From Bretschneidera sinensis (Eukaryota > Streptophyta > Magnoliopsida > Brassicales > Akaniaceae), in assembly GCA_023935145.1 (NCBI GenBank), contig CM043704.1, positions 98,016,873-98,080,872 on the forward strand: 64,000 bases of DNA, written 5' to 3'. Position numbers and translations under genes: made by a program. Positions within the stretch are counted from its first letter, which is position 1. Every line of letters starts with the position of its first letter. This document shows, one piece after another, positions 34,600 to 46,455 of this stretch. Under the pieces are notes generated by a model. It saw nothing but the letters and a program-made list of their open reading frames with translations, did not search any database and was not told the origin of the DNA.

Positions 34600-34875
34600 C
34601 TTGGTGGTTTGGGTTTGGGCCAATGAATAGCCTTGGTTTTGTAGCATGGCGGAAACCCTAATTAGGACGTCTTAAGTTGCTTATAAATACTCTCTATGTA
34701 TTGAGGTAATGAGAGATTTGTGAGGTTGATAAGAGTGAAACTTCTGGCATGATGTTGCTCTATTCTGATGTGAACCTGGGTAAATCTTGTCTCGTTTTCT
34801 TTCTGTTTATAATTTGTGTGATTGGCAGGTCTCAAATCGTTCACGTAAAACTAATGGATATTAAAGTGAGAGATT
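34600..34875 (+). mobile_element. Copia-LTR-like remnant in unit 1 (tentative)
   Basis: A TATAAATA box (34682-34689) follows TTGGGCCAAT and an AAACCCTAA phrase (34653-34661). After a gaacctgggtaaatcttgt stretch comes tgtgattggcaggtctcaaa and cacgtaaaactaa, then TGGATATTAAAGT, which resembles a decayed tRNA-Met primer site. This order resembles the R/U5 end and PBS of copia elements. Alternatively it is a host promoter, since TGGGCC and telo-box motifs are typical of translation-related genes. The same block is at 56810-57085 and 62290-62565. Confidence 0.35.
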
Positions 34876-35217
34876 AGATGAAAATTTATTAGTAAATTGA
34901 TAGGTCGTCTCTTTTCTATCTCATTTCACTTTGCAATTCTTTCCAATTTGGAGGATTGTAATCACATGTAAGAGAAAAATATCAATCTATTTAGTTTTCT
35001 TTTCCTCACCTTTTTCTTTTATTAAACAAAAAAAAAATTCATTCTACACGTTTTTTTATACTCTTAGTTTTTTTCCTCACTTTTCTCTTCTACACGCCCT
35101 ACTTAAGTATCATTTGATCATGTTGGCACCTCTTGAGATTAGCAGAGCTTTCATCCCTAGAGGATGGTTAGGAATCAATTTACTCATATATGTATAGTAT
35201 AACACATAGGAAAAAAA

Positions 35218-35220
<3 letters not shown>

Positions 35221-35255
<35 letters not shown>
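35221..35255. repeat. (TA)n microsatellite, unit 1
   Basis: About 17 TA repeats; the equivalent places in unit 2 (about 57431-57440) and unit 3 (about 62913-62922) hold only four or five. Further TA tracts lie at about 35357-35378, 36462-36487, 58545-58562 and 58667-58686. Confidence 0.95.
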
Positions 35256-35257
<2 letters not shown>

Positions 35258-35509
35258 ACATCTCAAATCGATAATGTAATGAGAATGTTTATATGTAAGG
35301 CTTACTGATCTTAACTAAAAGCAATTTCGGCTAGCACTTTTGCATAGTAGGCTCATATATATATATATATATATATATTATTTTGCTATGGATTCTTGCA
35401 TATGACAATATCCGGGAACATGCCTAAACAGACTATAGTACTTTAAAAGGTTTGTTATTGTGTAGGCAATGGGCCTGAATTGAAATGTTCATTCAGTGAT
35501 GAATAGCAG

Positions 35510-36269
35510 TTACCTTTGTGTTGGTAATTTCTCCTCAAAGCCTTCTGCCCCAATAATGTGTCTTAATTTCTCAGGGTAGACTTGCAGCACTTTCTAGCAA
35601 GGTTCACATGGTAATTAAGAAAAAGATCAGTATGTCAATCTGAATTTTGGTTCAAACCAAATCCAGATGTGGAAAGAGAGGAGAGGACTATGATCATGAT
35701 CAGTTTAACCTTGAAAATCAAAATACCATGACATTGTGTTTAGTGAAATCATGTTTTTTTAACAGTAAAGTTGTTGAAAAATACCATAATTTCAATCCAA
35801 TTCCATATCCAAAATCCAATTCCATACAACCAAACACAATGTAATTAAAATTTTCATAATCGTCAAATTGAGGGTTAATTAAATCTAATATGTGCAGTTT
35901 TCCTCATTGTTGCTTTCAGTATTTCTGGGATAAAACAATATAAACGATGCTTGAGAATGTATTTATACACACTACCAGTGAAGTGGCATACATACTACCA
36001 ATGAAGGCCAAGAAAATGGAAAGTACAGCACTTAGAATACTGAAAGAATGGTTTTACACTATTAGCTTAATTTTGTATTGCCTTCAAATGCTTATATTTT
36101 CATGCAATCAAACACCTGTTAATTTTATTAATTTTATTAATTACAAACTGTACATCACAACTGCATGAGGGTTTAATTTATTTATATTAATAAATACTTA
36201 TTAAAGAAAATTAATGTGAGTGCAAAATTACCGTTGAGTATACCTGTATGCATTTGAATTTGATGGAAG
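35510..36269 (-). other. Candidate mini-exons, unit 1 (unrecognised small gene)
   Basis: Three minus-strand blocks with splice-like edges: 36269-36244 (after ..TGTTCTACAG, before GTATAC), 36039-35999 (after ..TTCTTTCAG, before GTAGTA) and 35580 leftward (after CTGCAAG). Joined in phase they would encode a hydrophobic segment (SILSAVLSIFLAFI) followed by VYPEKLRHIIGAEGFEEH. In this unit a deletion of about 30 bp removes the stop used in units 2 and 3, so reading continues to 35510. No start codon is found in an adjoining exon, and I do not recognise the protein. Between blocks 2 and 3 lies a MITE-like insertion bounded by CATTGTGTTT and its inverse (about 35732-35841). Confidence 0.3.
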
Positions 36270-36455
36270 CTGTAGAACAAAAACAAATGGAGTGTTACAT
36301 ACTTTTTAAATATAACAGATTAGACATCATAATCGTAATTAAAAATATATATAATAATCCATAATTTTATATTAATATTGATCTGAATTATGGTCGGAGT
36401 AATATTACAAGCTACTCATTCTCACTTTCTGGCGAGAATTTCTTAATTATTATTA

Positions 36456-36490
<35 letters not shown>

Positions 36491-36584
36491 ACATCTACAT
36501 ACACACAGAGGTCTCCAACTTACAAAATACTTCCCAAAATATTTTCATTTCTCAATTAAGACGAGTTCATCGCTACGTAATCAA

Positions 36585-36734
36585 TTATGCTGCTGGCGCT
36601 ACATCATTGTCGTCATCATCATCGTCATCGCCATCATTTTCTATGTAAATAGAGCTGCAACATATTGCTGTAGTACCATAGTCGACAACCGGCTTCGAAA
36701 AGCCAGCTTTCTTCTTATTAGTAACAATCACCAT
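36585..36734 (-). CDS. Small Asp-rich ORF, 49 aa, unit 1 (hypothetical)
   Basis: The ATG at 36734 opens MVIVTNKKKAGFSKPVVDYG, continues TTAICCSSIYIENDG, then an Asp run of nine residues (one Asn) and ends VAPAA. A TATA box (36829-36821) is about 90 bp upstream with an AC-rich presumed start region between, and a CACGTG G-box lies at 36970-36975. The unit 2 copy keeps the length with a few substitutions, the Asp run varying only within GAY/AAT codons. Downstream (36523) a GTAAGT donor could splice this leader to the mini-exons at 36269 and below, making the ORF an upstream ORF. No family recognised; function unknown. Confidence 0.35.
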   Translation of the reverse strand: MVIVTNKKKAGFSKPVVDYGTTAICCSSIYIENDGDDDDDDDNDVAPAA

Positions 36735-36820
36735 TGAATTTCAAGTGGGAGAACAAGCAAGCAGATTGAAAGGGAATGCTTAATTGAGTGTGTTGAGAGT
36801 AAAAGAAGCAGTAGCCTGCC

Positions 36821-36829
36821 ATTTTTATA
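36821..36829 (-). promoter_or_regulatory. TATA box for the small Asp-rich ORF, unit 1
   Basis: The minus strand reads TATAAAAAT, followed 30-60 bp downstream by a CTCTCAACACAC-type plant transcription-start context and then the ATG at 36734. Confidence 0.5.
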
Positions 36830-37118
36830 ATCGAAGATATGCAAACTTTTTTCTTTTTTTCCTTTGTAGAATTTGGGTGGCCATGTCTTTTACTAAAAAG
36901 TAGGGTTTAAAGGGTGACATGGTTGGTCTACACTCCATACGATCTGCTTATGTGGCATATGAGGCCCTACACGTGAGCTGTGCTTATGGATGGTAGCTGC
37001 ACTGCGCATTCCACGCGTGGAAGTAATAGTGCATACACGCTCTCGAGCTCAGTTGCCACATGCAACTCATTTTTATGCATGCCTAGTTGGATATCATCAT
37101 ATATACTCTATACATCAG

Positions 37119-39738
37119 AATATGCAAGTAATCATATTGTTTCTTAATAATGTGGTAAATCATCAATTAAAATAATCCAAAAAGTTACAACATCTTGCCA
37201 AATGGTCGACAATTTTTAACTTCATTTCTTCAATATATCAGTTCATTTGGCTCATATTTTAACAAAAGACTCATTATTTGAAAATTAGTTGTTTAAACAA
37301 CTAGCCAGATGCGGTAAACAAAGCGCACAAATTGATAATGGAGGTTGGTAATAGTATCGCTGCAGGGAAGGAATGTAATTCTGGTCTTTTTGGGCTGTAG
37401 CTTAACGGTTGTTTGCAGGGGTTATATGTTTTGTAATTTTTGGCATGTTGAGCTGCGCTAAGATTACAAAAGTGTTGCATAAGTTTTTGTTTCACATCTG
37501 CCCAAAGATTCTACATGTTTTGAATCTGTTGATAATTGTAGCAAACCTTGAATTAGTCAAAGATAATTAAGTTGATTATCAAGCACTTTTTATGATCATT
37601 TTTTTATGGGAGGGCAATAAAATGATGAAGAAAATATCAAAAACAATATGAAAGGATTGATGAGTTTTATTTTTGAACATTCTAGCATAAAAAAAAAACT
37701 AACAAAAACTCCAACAGGCAAGGAAATAAGAAATGTTATCTCCTCAATTCTCTTTGCAATTTACATTATTTTCCTGGTAAATCATTGATATGATCTTCAC
37801 AAGATTCCAATGCATCATCACTTTAATTGTCACTCTTTTATTGGTCCACATATAGTATGCTGATTTCCTCGCCGAAGCACCAAACTCATGGAAATGAAGC
37901 TTAAAATTTAGTTATGGATGATGTTTTATTGGCAATAACACATAAACTCTAATGTGTTATTTTTTTGGCTTGATGAGGTCTACTTCTTGAGGTCTTCATC
38001 GGCATCTTCAAAGCATAATTCTTAAGCACAATTACATAAAAAATTTAGATATGAATTGGACTCACTATCAAAAGTTTCATAAGTATTCCTTCAAAGTACA
38101 AGAATTTAGTGAGCTACTTCTACGAATATCTAATTAAGCGATAATTTTAACTCTACTCTTCATCTTTTTCTTTAATTTAACTACATTTGCTTTCATTGTT
38201 AATTTTAACTTTTCATAAATACCCAAATGCCTGTATTCCTCACTATATATACACATATATAGAAATAAAATGTTTAGAAAAGAAATGTTTGAAATATGAG
38301 AAGTGTTGATGCTGAAAAACGAAAGACTTCCCCAACTTTAGACGTCAGTTGAGACTGTTCTTACGTCAGTCAGGTACCTCGTATCTTAAATGGGAAAAGG
38401 TGGTGGGCTCCAGATTAAGTTACTATTTTCCCCTAGGGTAATATATGGAGAATTAAGCTCTTTCATAGGATAGGTCGCCTACTCTCTTTGGGGTGTGAGT
38501 AAAAGAAAAGCTTAGGGTGCGTTTGGTTTTAAAAAACAAGATCATTTTCCATTTTCATAGAAAATAGAAAATAGAAAACAAAGTAAAATCATGCTTGATG
38601 GTTAAAAACAAAAAAACATTTTGCAGAAATACAAGATAGAAAATGGCTTCATTTAAAGAACGAAAAAAAAGAGATTTTCATCGTTTTAAGCCAAAACACA
38701 AAAAATGATGAAAAAACGCATTTTCTAAATTATATCTACGAACAACAATGGCATCTCATTTCGAGAGGTTTCGGTTTTCTCAATTTTAAGAGGGAATTTA
38801 GAATCAAATTAAGCTCATTTTAACCCTTCAATTGTTTTTGGACAGATAAGATTTTACCACCAAATAAAAATAATATCATGTTATTAATAATGTATTTTAT
38901 TAGATTCTTAAAAAATGATGTGATATGTTTTTTATTTAATGATGAAATTTTATCCCTTCAAAAATAATTGAAAAATTAAAATAAATTTAACTTAAGTTTA
39001 AAATTTCATGTCAAAATTAAAATTGAAAAAACCTAAAAACATTTGAAGTTATGAAAAAAGTTAATATAGCGTCACTATCACTATTATAAAAATAATTCTT
39101 TTTTTCCCTCGAAGCGCACCTCACACCATCTCTCTCTCAACTGCAAAAAGAGAAAAATGACTTTTATTTCATCATTTGACCATTCCATGCTCCTTCATGA
39201 GCACTCTCACTCTTGAGGTAGCCTATTTCCGCCCCCTTGGTGGCCTTTAAAGTGCACTTTGAATATGTGTTTCTTCAATAGTGAGTAATGGAAACAAGGT
39301 ACTGCCTTGTATAACATATCTAGAAATTCTCCATAAAATTTCTACAGTTTGTTAATTACTAGATCTCCTCTCTTTCGTTGGTGAGTTTCATTTGCATTTG
39401 GAGTCAAGATTCGGTTTTTGTGTTCATTTCCCTTGAAGATTGCATAAAAGGGGTTTTTTTTTTCACACTCATCTCTCTTAGATCGGATTATGTGTTCTCA
39501 GTCTTTAAATTACTTTTGGTTGTATAAAATTAAGGTTTGAAATTAAAATTGATGTTGAATCATATTTTTTTTAATATAAAAATGATTGAAAAAAATCATA
39601 ATTCTACCTTAGCTTCAATTCTAAATCTCAATTCTGTGCTATAAACGTATCGTTAGAATAATTCTCATGGAATTCTCATTTGCATAGTTAATAACAAAGA
39701 GTTTAAAGAATTGACAAGGAATTGGGTTTGGGTAGATG
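37119..39738. other. Unit 2 left part, no clear gene
   Basis: Near-identical to 15489-18104, with single-base changes and a few small indels. No supported coding region. Confidence 0.55.
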
Positions 39739-39754
39739 ATTCACTACAAGATAA

Positions 39755-40030
39755 AAGGTTATCGCTGGCACTTTTTTTGCATATTTCGGCGCTTTAAAGT
39801 GCTGGAATATTTATTTCCGGCGCTTTTTGCAAGCGCCGGAAAAAATACTGTATGTGTAGTGTCGAAGCGCAAATACCGATGCTTAAAGAAAGCGCCGCAA
39901 TGTGTCTCTTTTTTCGGCGCTTACAAGTGCCTAAATATATCATTTATATAGTGGCGCTTTTAAGCGCCGGTATATTTCGACCATTTTTCAAAATATATCA
40001 GCACTTAGAAGTGCCGATATATAACTGCTT
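39755..40030. repeat. CACTA copy 2 left subterminal palindromic repeats
   Basis: Same array as 18120-18400, with about seven CGGCGCTT/AAGCGCCG palindromes and minor base changes. Confidence 0.85.
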
Positions 40031-40226
40031 CAATTTTTTTTTCACATTATTTTGGTTTAATATTATACCATAAAATGAACCCTTCAATAAATAGAATGTA
40101 CCATAAAATTTCAAAATGTTCTTCAATATATAAAATATACTATCATCCATAAAAAAAAATTTACTCAGTACAAAAGTCATCTCATGTACAAAAGAAAAAC
40201 AATCATGGTTACCATCACACTTGACA

Positions 40227-40644
40227 TCAATTTTGAGATCCTCTATTAACCAATTGTTGTAGTAAAGACTTCAACTCATCCATTTGGGATTGCATACTGT
40301 TCATTTGATCATCGTGCTTAGCTGTAATTTCTTCAATCTAATGTGCATGCTGTTCAATCTGATGCGCATACTGTTCAATCTGATGCGCATGCTGTTGATT
40401 GGTTTCTTCCATTTGTGCTCTCAGACTATTTATCTCTTCAGCATAAGCCCCCTGGTATCCTCTATCATTCCTCATTTGAGCTAAAAGTCCAAACACAGCA
40501 GAGGGTGTAACTCCAAAACCCTAACCTCGGACACGATCGGAACTCTCTTCACTCATAAGCTCGGTGAAGACTTCATTTTGTATTGCTAGCATCAGAGGAT
40601 CCTGAAGCTGCAACAAGTTCAACAACACGAGCTTCAGTTGTCAC
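40227..40644 (-). pseudogene. CACTA copy 2, TNP1-like C-terminal exon
   Basis: Equivalent to 18595-19012: same acceptor, same frameshift after VAASG, same stop inside the RVRG-GFG phrase, and the same heptad region. The shared lesions predate duplication. One substitution alters a repeat of the coiled-coil segment. Confidence 0.75.
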
Positions 40645-42885
40645 CTACAATTAGGAAACAATAAAGATTAAACTCCTCTAAATATTGAGTAGCTAATTGC
40701 TGTGAAATTTACATAAAACAAAATGTGCTTATCATATTTTATAGAAAAACGGGCATAATTTTCTCTATTTTTCCATAAAACCTCCTGCAAGAAAAACAAA
40801 TATACAATCCAAATAATATAACCAATTCATAACCAATGTATCAGCTGATGTTCCAAATGTATCCTAGGATAGTAGGAGTGTCCTAAATACATCCTTTTTT
40901 CAAACAAACCAAATAATATAATAAAGAAGTATTAGCCACAAACAACTTAACCACAAAATACATCTGTCAATTTATATACAAGCTTTTATTTACATAGAAC
41001 CGCATATTCTATGTAATAACAGTGAATCAGCAAAGGCTCATGTTATGCAATGATGTAAATCCTAAACATATCTTCTTCAGTCCACACTAATTTAAGATAA
41101 TATTTTCTTAAAAATAATAACCCTGCTACTAAGTACTTTGTAAACTCTTCCTTTTAATTTCATTAAGTAAATTCTGGTGTACATTTTACAATTACTCTTA
41201 TTCTACTTGAGTACTTCACGCCACTAAAAGACCCCTTCCCCCTACGAAGTGAAGTTACATATAAAGCGGCCTCGTAGGCCACAAACATTACTCTATGATT
41301 ATGATTCATATTATAACATGTTTCCAACCCATCCACCACAAGGCACTCCAGATATTATTGCCTGGATGGGGTCTGATGACAATACACTATACCAGATGCA
41401 AACAAAAATCTCTTTCAAAATTCAAGATTCAATAGCGTTGGATATTTCTAAAGTCCATAATGCCTTCTAAACAAACCGTCGGGTTCATACGTATTTCTTT
41501 TTTCATATTAAAAAAACCCATTGAACCTATAAACTGCATAATGGGAGTCCTTTCTATCCTTAATTTGAGTGAAATTTAAGCCTGATCTCTTATTCAATAC
41601 CAAAAAAATACTTCCATCTTAGCTAACCCCCACATGTTAATAGATATTTCAATTCAGCTATTGGGATCAACACGACAAATGAAGCTCCATTCGACAAGCT
41701 ATGATACAAACAAAACAGAACAAAGGTTGGTTTTGAATGAACAGCGTAGTACTTCATAATATCAACAAAGCAGGACTCAAATCAGTTGACGATAACCTCC
41801 CCCTGTTCATAACACTTAAGCCAACTACATCTACAATGGCTTTGAACAGATAATGTTATCAAATGACCAACAATAAAAACTAAAAGCAAGTACACCCAAA
41901 CATTAACAAAAGAAATCTGTGTAATCGAAACCAAAAGCACAGTAGATGATAGATGGAAAAACACGATAAAATCTGCTACATTTACACTAAGAGAGGATCT
42001 CAGATTCATTGAAAATTTCATTTGTGTCCAAACCACAAAAAACCAAGCCAAGTTCACAATCACGATGTCTAAAATATAACATGATGCAACAAAAAAAAAA
42101 ATAAAGAAAATGGATAGGAGCACTCCTTTCTCTCAAACTAAGTATATTGCAAATATATTCCCACCCTGCTTTTTCCTATGAAAACCAGAGTAGCTCCGCC
42201 ATAAAAGTAGGTCTAGATTACAAGGCAGGAAATAACCAAACAGACAGTACGAAAACTGTAGGGCTAAACTTTTAAAAAGTTAACAAAAAAAAGCATAATA
42301 ACCAAACAGGCAGTACGGAAACTGTATGAAAGACGTTAAATTTTAGTTTACCTGGTTTAATTAGAATCATGAACCAGACTTTACTTATAAAAAAAATCAT
42401 GAACCAAACTTGAAGCTATTAGTAATCGAGTGCACTATCTGTAAATGATTTGTTAAGAAAGAAGTCTTCTGAAACAACATGAAAAATACCATAAGACGGT
42501 CATATTCATGTAGGAAAACAAACAATACAACATATTCTCCAAAAACTGCATTGACGAGCTGAAACAACCCAGCTATAATCAAAACCAATCAAGGCAGAAC
42601 TGCAACATAAAATTCTCCATAAACTGCTCAAAAAAGTAATTCCAGAAAAAAGTGATTTATCGTCTCTTTCCAACCAAACATTATAAAAATGTTATTTGCA
42701 CACTTTTCTTCCCTCTCCCTCTCCCTCTCCCTCTCCCTCTCACTTTACCTCCCTTCCAATCACAGACTCAAGGCAACATGTCTTATCCCCATGACATGGA
42801 CATACACTAATCTATCAATCTTTTGTCATTCTCATCGTTGATCTAGTCTATCTAAGCAATCAAACAAAACAAAGAATTCCTCATC
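40645..42885. other. CACTA copy 2 interior, intron-like
   Basis: Equivalent to 19013-21250. Includes a CCCTCT microsatellite near 42713-42740 that is longer than in copy 1. No coding signal. Confidence 0.5.
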
Positions 42886-43122
42886 TTTTTTTTTTTTTTA
42901 AAGAGGACGGTACCCCCAGCACTTTATTAAATAGTGGTCTCACTTATGGCGGAAGAAAACCTTATACACCCGAAAATCAAAGCAACAACACAACTAGACA
43001 AAAACCCAAACAAAAAAACCCAAAAACCAAATAAAACATGCGTTACAATCTAACATGCATTGACAATTGATCTGTTTAAAGACATTTTTCCAAATAAAAC
43101 AGATTGATCCCATTCCGGAAAA

Positions 43123-44361
43123 TTAACTCCTGAGAGTTGGGAGCCCAACTTTATCAAGTCTGATAATGCCTTTCAATAGCCGTGGTAGATCATGAGGGCC
43201 TTCATAACTAACATTCCTTCCCATCTCACCTTGCCGTGCAAGAAAATCCGCCGCTTGGTTTCCCTCGCGATATTGGTGGATCCCTCTAAACGTTATCCCC
43301 TCAAGAGCCACCATTAAATCTTCCCAAAAATCCCATAGGTACCACAAAGAGCATCTCCCTTTCGTAAGCCAATCCACTAAAAGACTAGAATCACTTTCCA
43401 TAATCACATTAAAACAATTTAACCTTCTACACAAAATAATCCCTTCTAAGATAGCTCTTAGTTCAGCTCCATTGTTAGTGCCGACACCAAAATGGGTAGA
43501 AAAGCCCACTTCACATTGCCAGCCACATCTCTTACCACCCCCCCCACCCCCCAAAGTCCCCAGATTACCACGACAGCTCCCATCGCAGTTCAGCTTAACC
43601 CAACCCACAGGAGGTTTCGTCCAGGCTACGAATTTCTGCCGTCTCACCCTATTTCTCGGACATTCAACTAGGAGCTCAGACAAGATCTGCAAATCATTCG
43701 AAGATAGTGGGCGAGATGAATTAATCTCTCCAGCTAACAAACGAGTCCAGTATTTCACAGACCACCACACTTGGTCGACACTATCTTGCACCCTCTCCAT
43801 TCGTGCCTTGCATCTTCTCTTCCAAAGGCACCAAGAAATTAGACACGGTAAAAAACCCGTTAAAATTCCTGTTATGGACAACTTTTTTGCACATTGAAAC
43901 CATGCCGATACCCTCGCCTTCCATGCAGTATGACGGGTACACGGGGCTCCCAAAGTAACACTAGCTCGATCCCAAACCTTAGTAGCAAAATCACCCGAGC
44001 ATAGAACATGATCCAACATTTTCGTAACTCTCTGAGTACAGCAATTGAACCCAGAAGCTAAAGAAACACCCCTCGTTTGCACCCTTTCATCTACTGCAAG
44101 AGAGTTAAACCATGCTTTCCAAAGGCAGATGGATACTCGTTTAGGTATTAAACGGTGCCAAAACCAGTCCTTCCACTGCAGAAGATCACCTCTGGATCTA
44201 CCCACATCCCATGCACTTGCTGTCGAGAACTTGCCATCACGTGAAGGGGTCCAGACAAAGACATCCGGGCCAACTTTACCAGTATATGTAAGATTTCCAA
44301 AGTAGCCTCTGCACCAACCAGATCCGTCAAAAGGCCAACATCCCAAGACTGGTCTGCCCAA
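43123..44361 (-). pseudogene. LINE copy 2: zf-RVT and RNase H in one frame
   Basis: A 412-codon open stretch joining FVWTPSRDGKFSTASAWDVG, WKDWFWHRLIPKRVSICLWK, CLISWCLWKRRCKARMERVQ and the RNase H (NCDGSCRGN, NNGAELRAI, IMESDSSLLVDWL, GNQAADFLARQ). The glycine-rich turn between the first RNase H strands is altered (GTLGGGGGGKRCGWQCEVG), a local double frame slip that restores the frame. A deletion near 44283 removes part of the segment before the zf-RVT region relative to copy 1. Confidence 0.9.
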
Positions 44362-44594
44362 CAGTCTTTAATTTGAAGCTGAGCGTTGGCAATATCCTCC
44401 ACCTTCACAGAAAGAGGACCCGAAGCAAGCCACCTATCATACCAGAAAGAAGCATTGCCTCCTCGCACCAACACTTTAGTGTTATCAATGACCTTAGGTA
44501 AGATTGAAACGATAGACCTCCAAAAACGAGAGCCTGTAGATCTCCCAGCAGCAATATGACCCTCTTTGAAATATTTCGCTCGGAAAAAATCAGA

Positions 44595-46404
44595 CTACAA
44601 ATTTTTAGTCGACAGTAGGCGATATGCAAACTTCATGTGCAAAGATCGTTGCACCTCTTTAAAATCTCGCAAACCCAGACCACCCTCCATCGTTGGCTTA
44701 TTCAGTTTAGACCAGGATCGCCAATGAACCTTCCTTTTTCCATCTACCTCCCCCCAGAAAAAATTAGCCAACATAGAATTTATGCGAGAGATAGTAACCC
44801 CCGGGAGACTAATCACCGACATAAGATATATGGGCATACTCGACAAAACATGGCGCAATAAAATCAACCCCCCCTTGAGAAAGCGATTTAAATTTCCACC
44901 CCGCCACCTTCTTTCTTACTCTTTCTACTAATGGCTCAATTATACGAGTCGTCAATCTACCCAAAACAAGGGGCGCACCCAAGTAAGTAACCTGGAAATT
45001 TCCTTCCTTGAAACCCGTTAACCTCAACAAAGCACGTTTTCGAGAAGACATAATGAGTTTTGAAGGGAATATTGCCGACTTCTCCTTACTAATCAATTGT
45101 CCCGACCACCTTTCATACAAAGCAAGAGTCTCAACAAGTCTTTTTATTGATATTTTCCCACCATTCGCAAATATTAGAAGATCATCTGCATATAGTAAAT
45201 GGGAGATCAAGGGAGCCCCAGCCGGATGAGAGAAACTTCCAATTCACCCTGCCTCAAAATTTTTCTTGAGTAACCGCGTCAACACTTCCTCCATTACAAT
45301 AAAAAGATAAGGGGATAGAGGGTCTCCTTGCCGTAAACCCCGCAAAGGGTGAAAATAACCTTTGAAAGTCCCATTCATCATCACAGAAAACCACGGGGAC
45401 TTAATACACTCCCCCACAAGGCAGCAAAAATTATTAGAGAACCCAAAAGCCTTCAAAACCTCCAATAAGAAATTCCAATCAACTCGATCATAGGCCTTCG
45501 CCATATCAATTTTCACCATCACATTGCCACATAATGTTTTCTTATTCAAAGAATGAACCATTTCCTGAGCAAGAGAAACATTCTCAAAAATGCTTCGTCC
45601 TGGCACAAAAGCACCTTGTTCAGGGGAGACCAGCTTATGAATAATCCTCGTCAATCTACTTACAAGAATTTTTGACAAAATCTTGTAAGCCACAGAACAC
45701 AAACTAATAGGGCGGAACTTGTCAAAACTCGAAAGATCCTGCACTTTCGGGATTAGAACAATAAAAGAAGAGGAGAAAAACCTGGGTAATGGCTCGCCAC
45801 TAAAAAACTCTTGTGCTGCCTCCAGCACATTATTTTTGATAATATCCCAACAAGAAATATAGAAAGCAGAACCGAAGCCATCAGGTCCTGGACTACTTTG
45901 TCTCGGAATGGAAAAAATCGCTTCTTTCACCTCTTCCTCAGAAGGCGCTATACAAAGCATCATATTTTCCTCATCTGAGATAACATTATCAAGAATGACC
46001 GATAAGTCTGCTTGCTCCACCTCCGAAGACGCTGTTAATACCTCCCGAAGATACTGAGTGGCTCCTGAATGAACATCTTCAGCAGTGTTCAAAACCCTCC
46101 CATCCGTTAGAACCATACGAGAAATGCACCCCTGCTGCCGACGTTGATTTATCGAAGCATGAAAAAACTGAGTGTTCTGGTCACCCTCCGTCAGCCACAT
46201 CTTTTTTGCCATTTGACCCAGCCGTGTAGCTTCTCTTTTCTCCCAGGTCTGGATTTCAAGTTTGGTTGTCAAAAAATCAGCCTCTGTTTCCGGAGAATAA
46301 GCCAACTGAAGTTGATGCTCCAAAATCGTCACTCTTTCCTCAAGCTCCTTTAAAATAACGTCCACTCTCCCAAGGACATTCATATTCCAAGCTCTCAACG
46401 CCAC
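44595..46404 (-). pseudogene. LINE copy 2: reverse transcriptase
   Basis: The main frame (46404-45244, 386 codons) runs from a coiled-coil-like segment (LEERVTILEHQLQLAYSPET) through SSPGPDGFGSAFYI, KFRPISLCSVAYKILSKIL, IDMAKAYDRVDWNFLLEVLK and LRQGDPLSPYLFIVMEEVLT. One TGA (near 45244) precedes LLYADDLLIFANGGKISIKR in the next frame, and two further breaks follow in the thumb (near 44867 and 44809). The residues needed for catalysis (IDMAKAYD and YADD) are present, unlike copy 1. Confidence 0.93.
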
Positions 46405-46455
46405 CTTAGTCCTCTTAATTCTGAGAGCAAGGCGCCGAAGGCCCCTAGCCGAATC

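Larger units (their letters stand above)
34262..35509. other. Unit 1 right part, first segment
   Basis: It contains the copia-LTR-like remnant (34600-34875) and two TA microsatellites (35221-35255, about 35357-35378). No coding frame with motifs. Confidence 0.5.
15489..37118. repeat. Tandem array unit 1 (21.6 kb, CACTA-filled)
   Basis: The first base is where AATATGCAAGTAATCATATT begins; the same phrase starts unit 2 (37119) and unit 3 (59315). The unit-specific DNA is 15489-18107 plus 34262-37118, about 5.5 kb, interrupted by the CACTA element. Units 1 and 2 share both the CACTA and the LINE at identical positions and are nearly identical outside a few indels. Confidence 0.95.

Noticed and set aside
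34780..34828. 49-bp 5'-UTR intron downstream of the TATAAATA box
   Set aside because: Donor and acceptor phrases exist, but it is shorter than usual plant introns and the LTR-remnant reading explains the same phrases.
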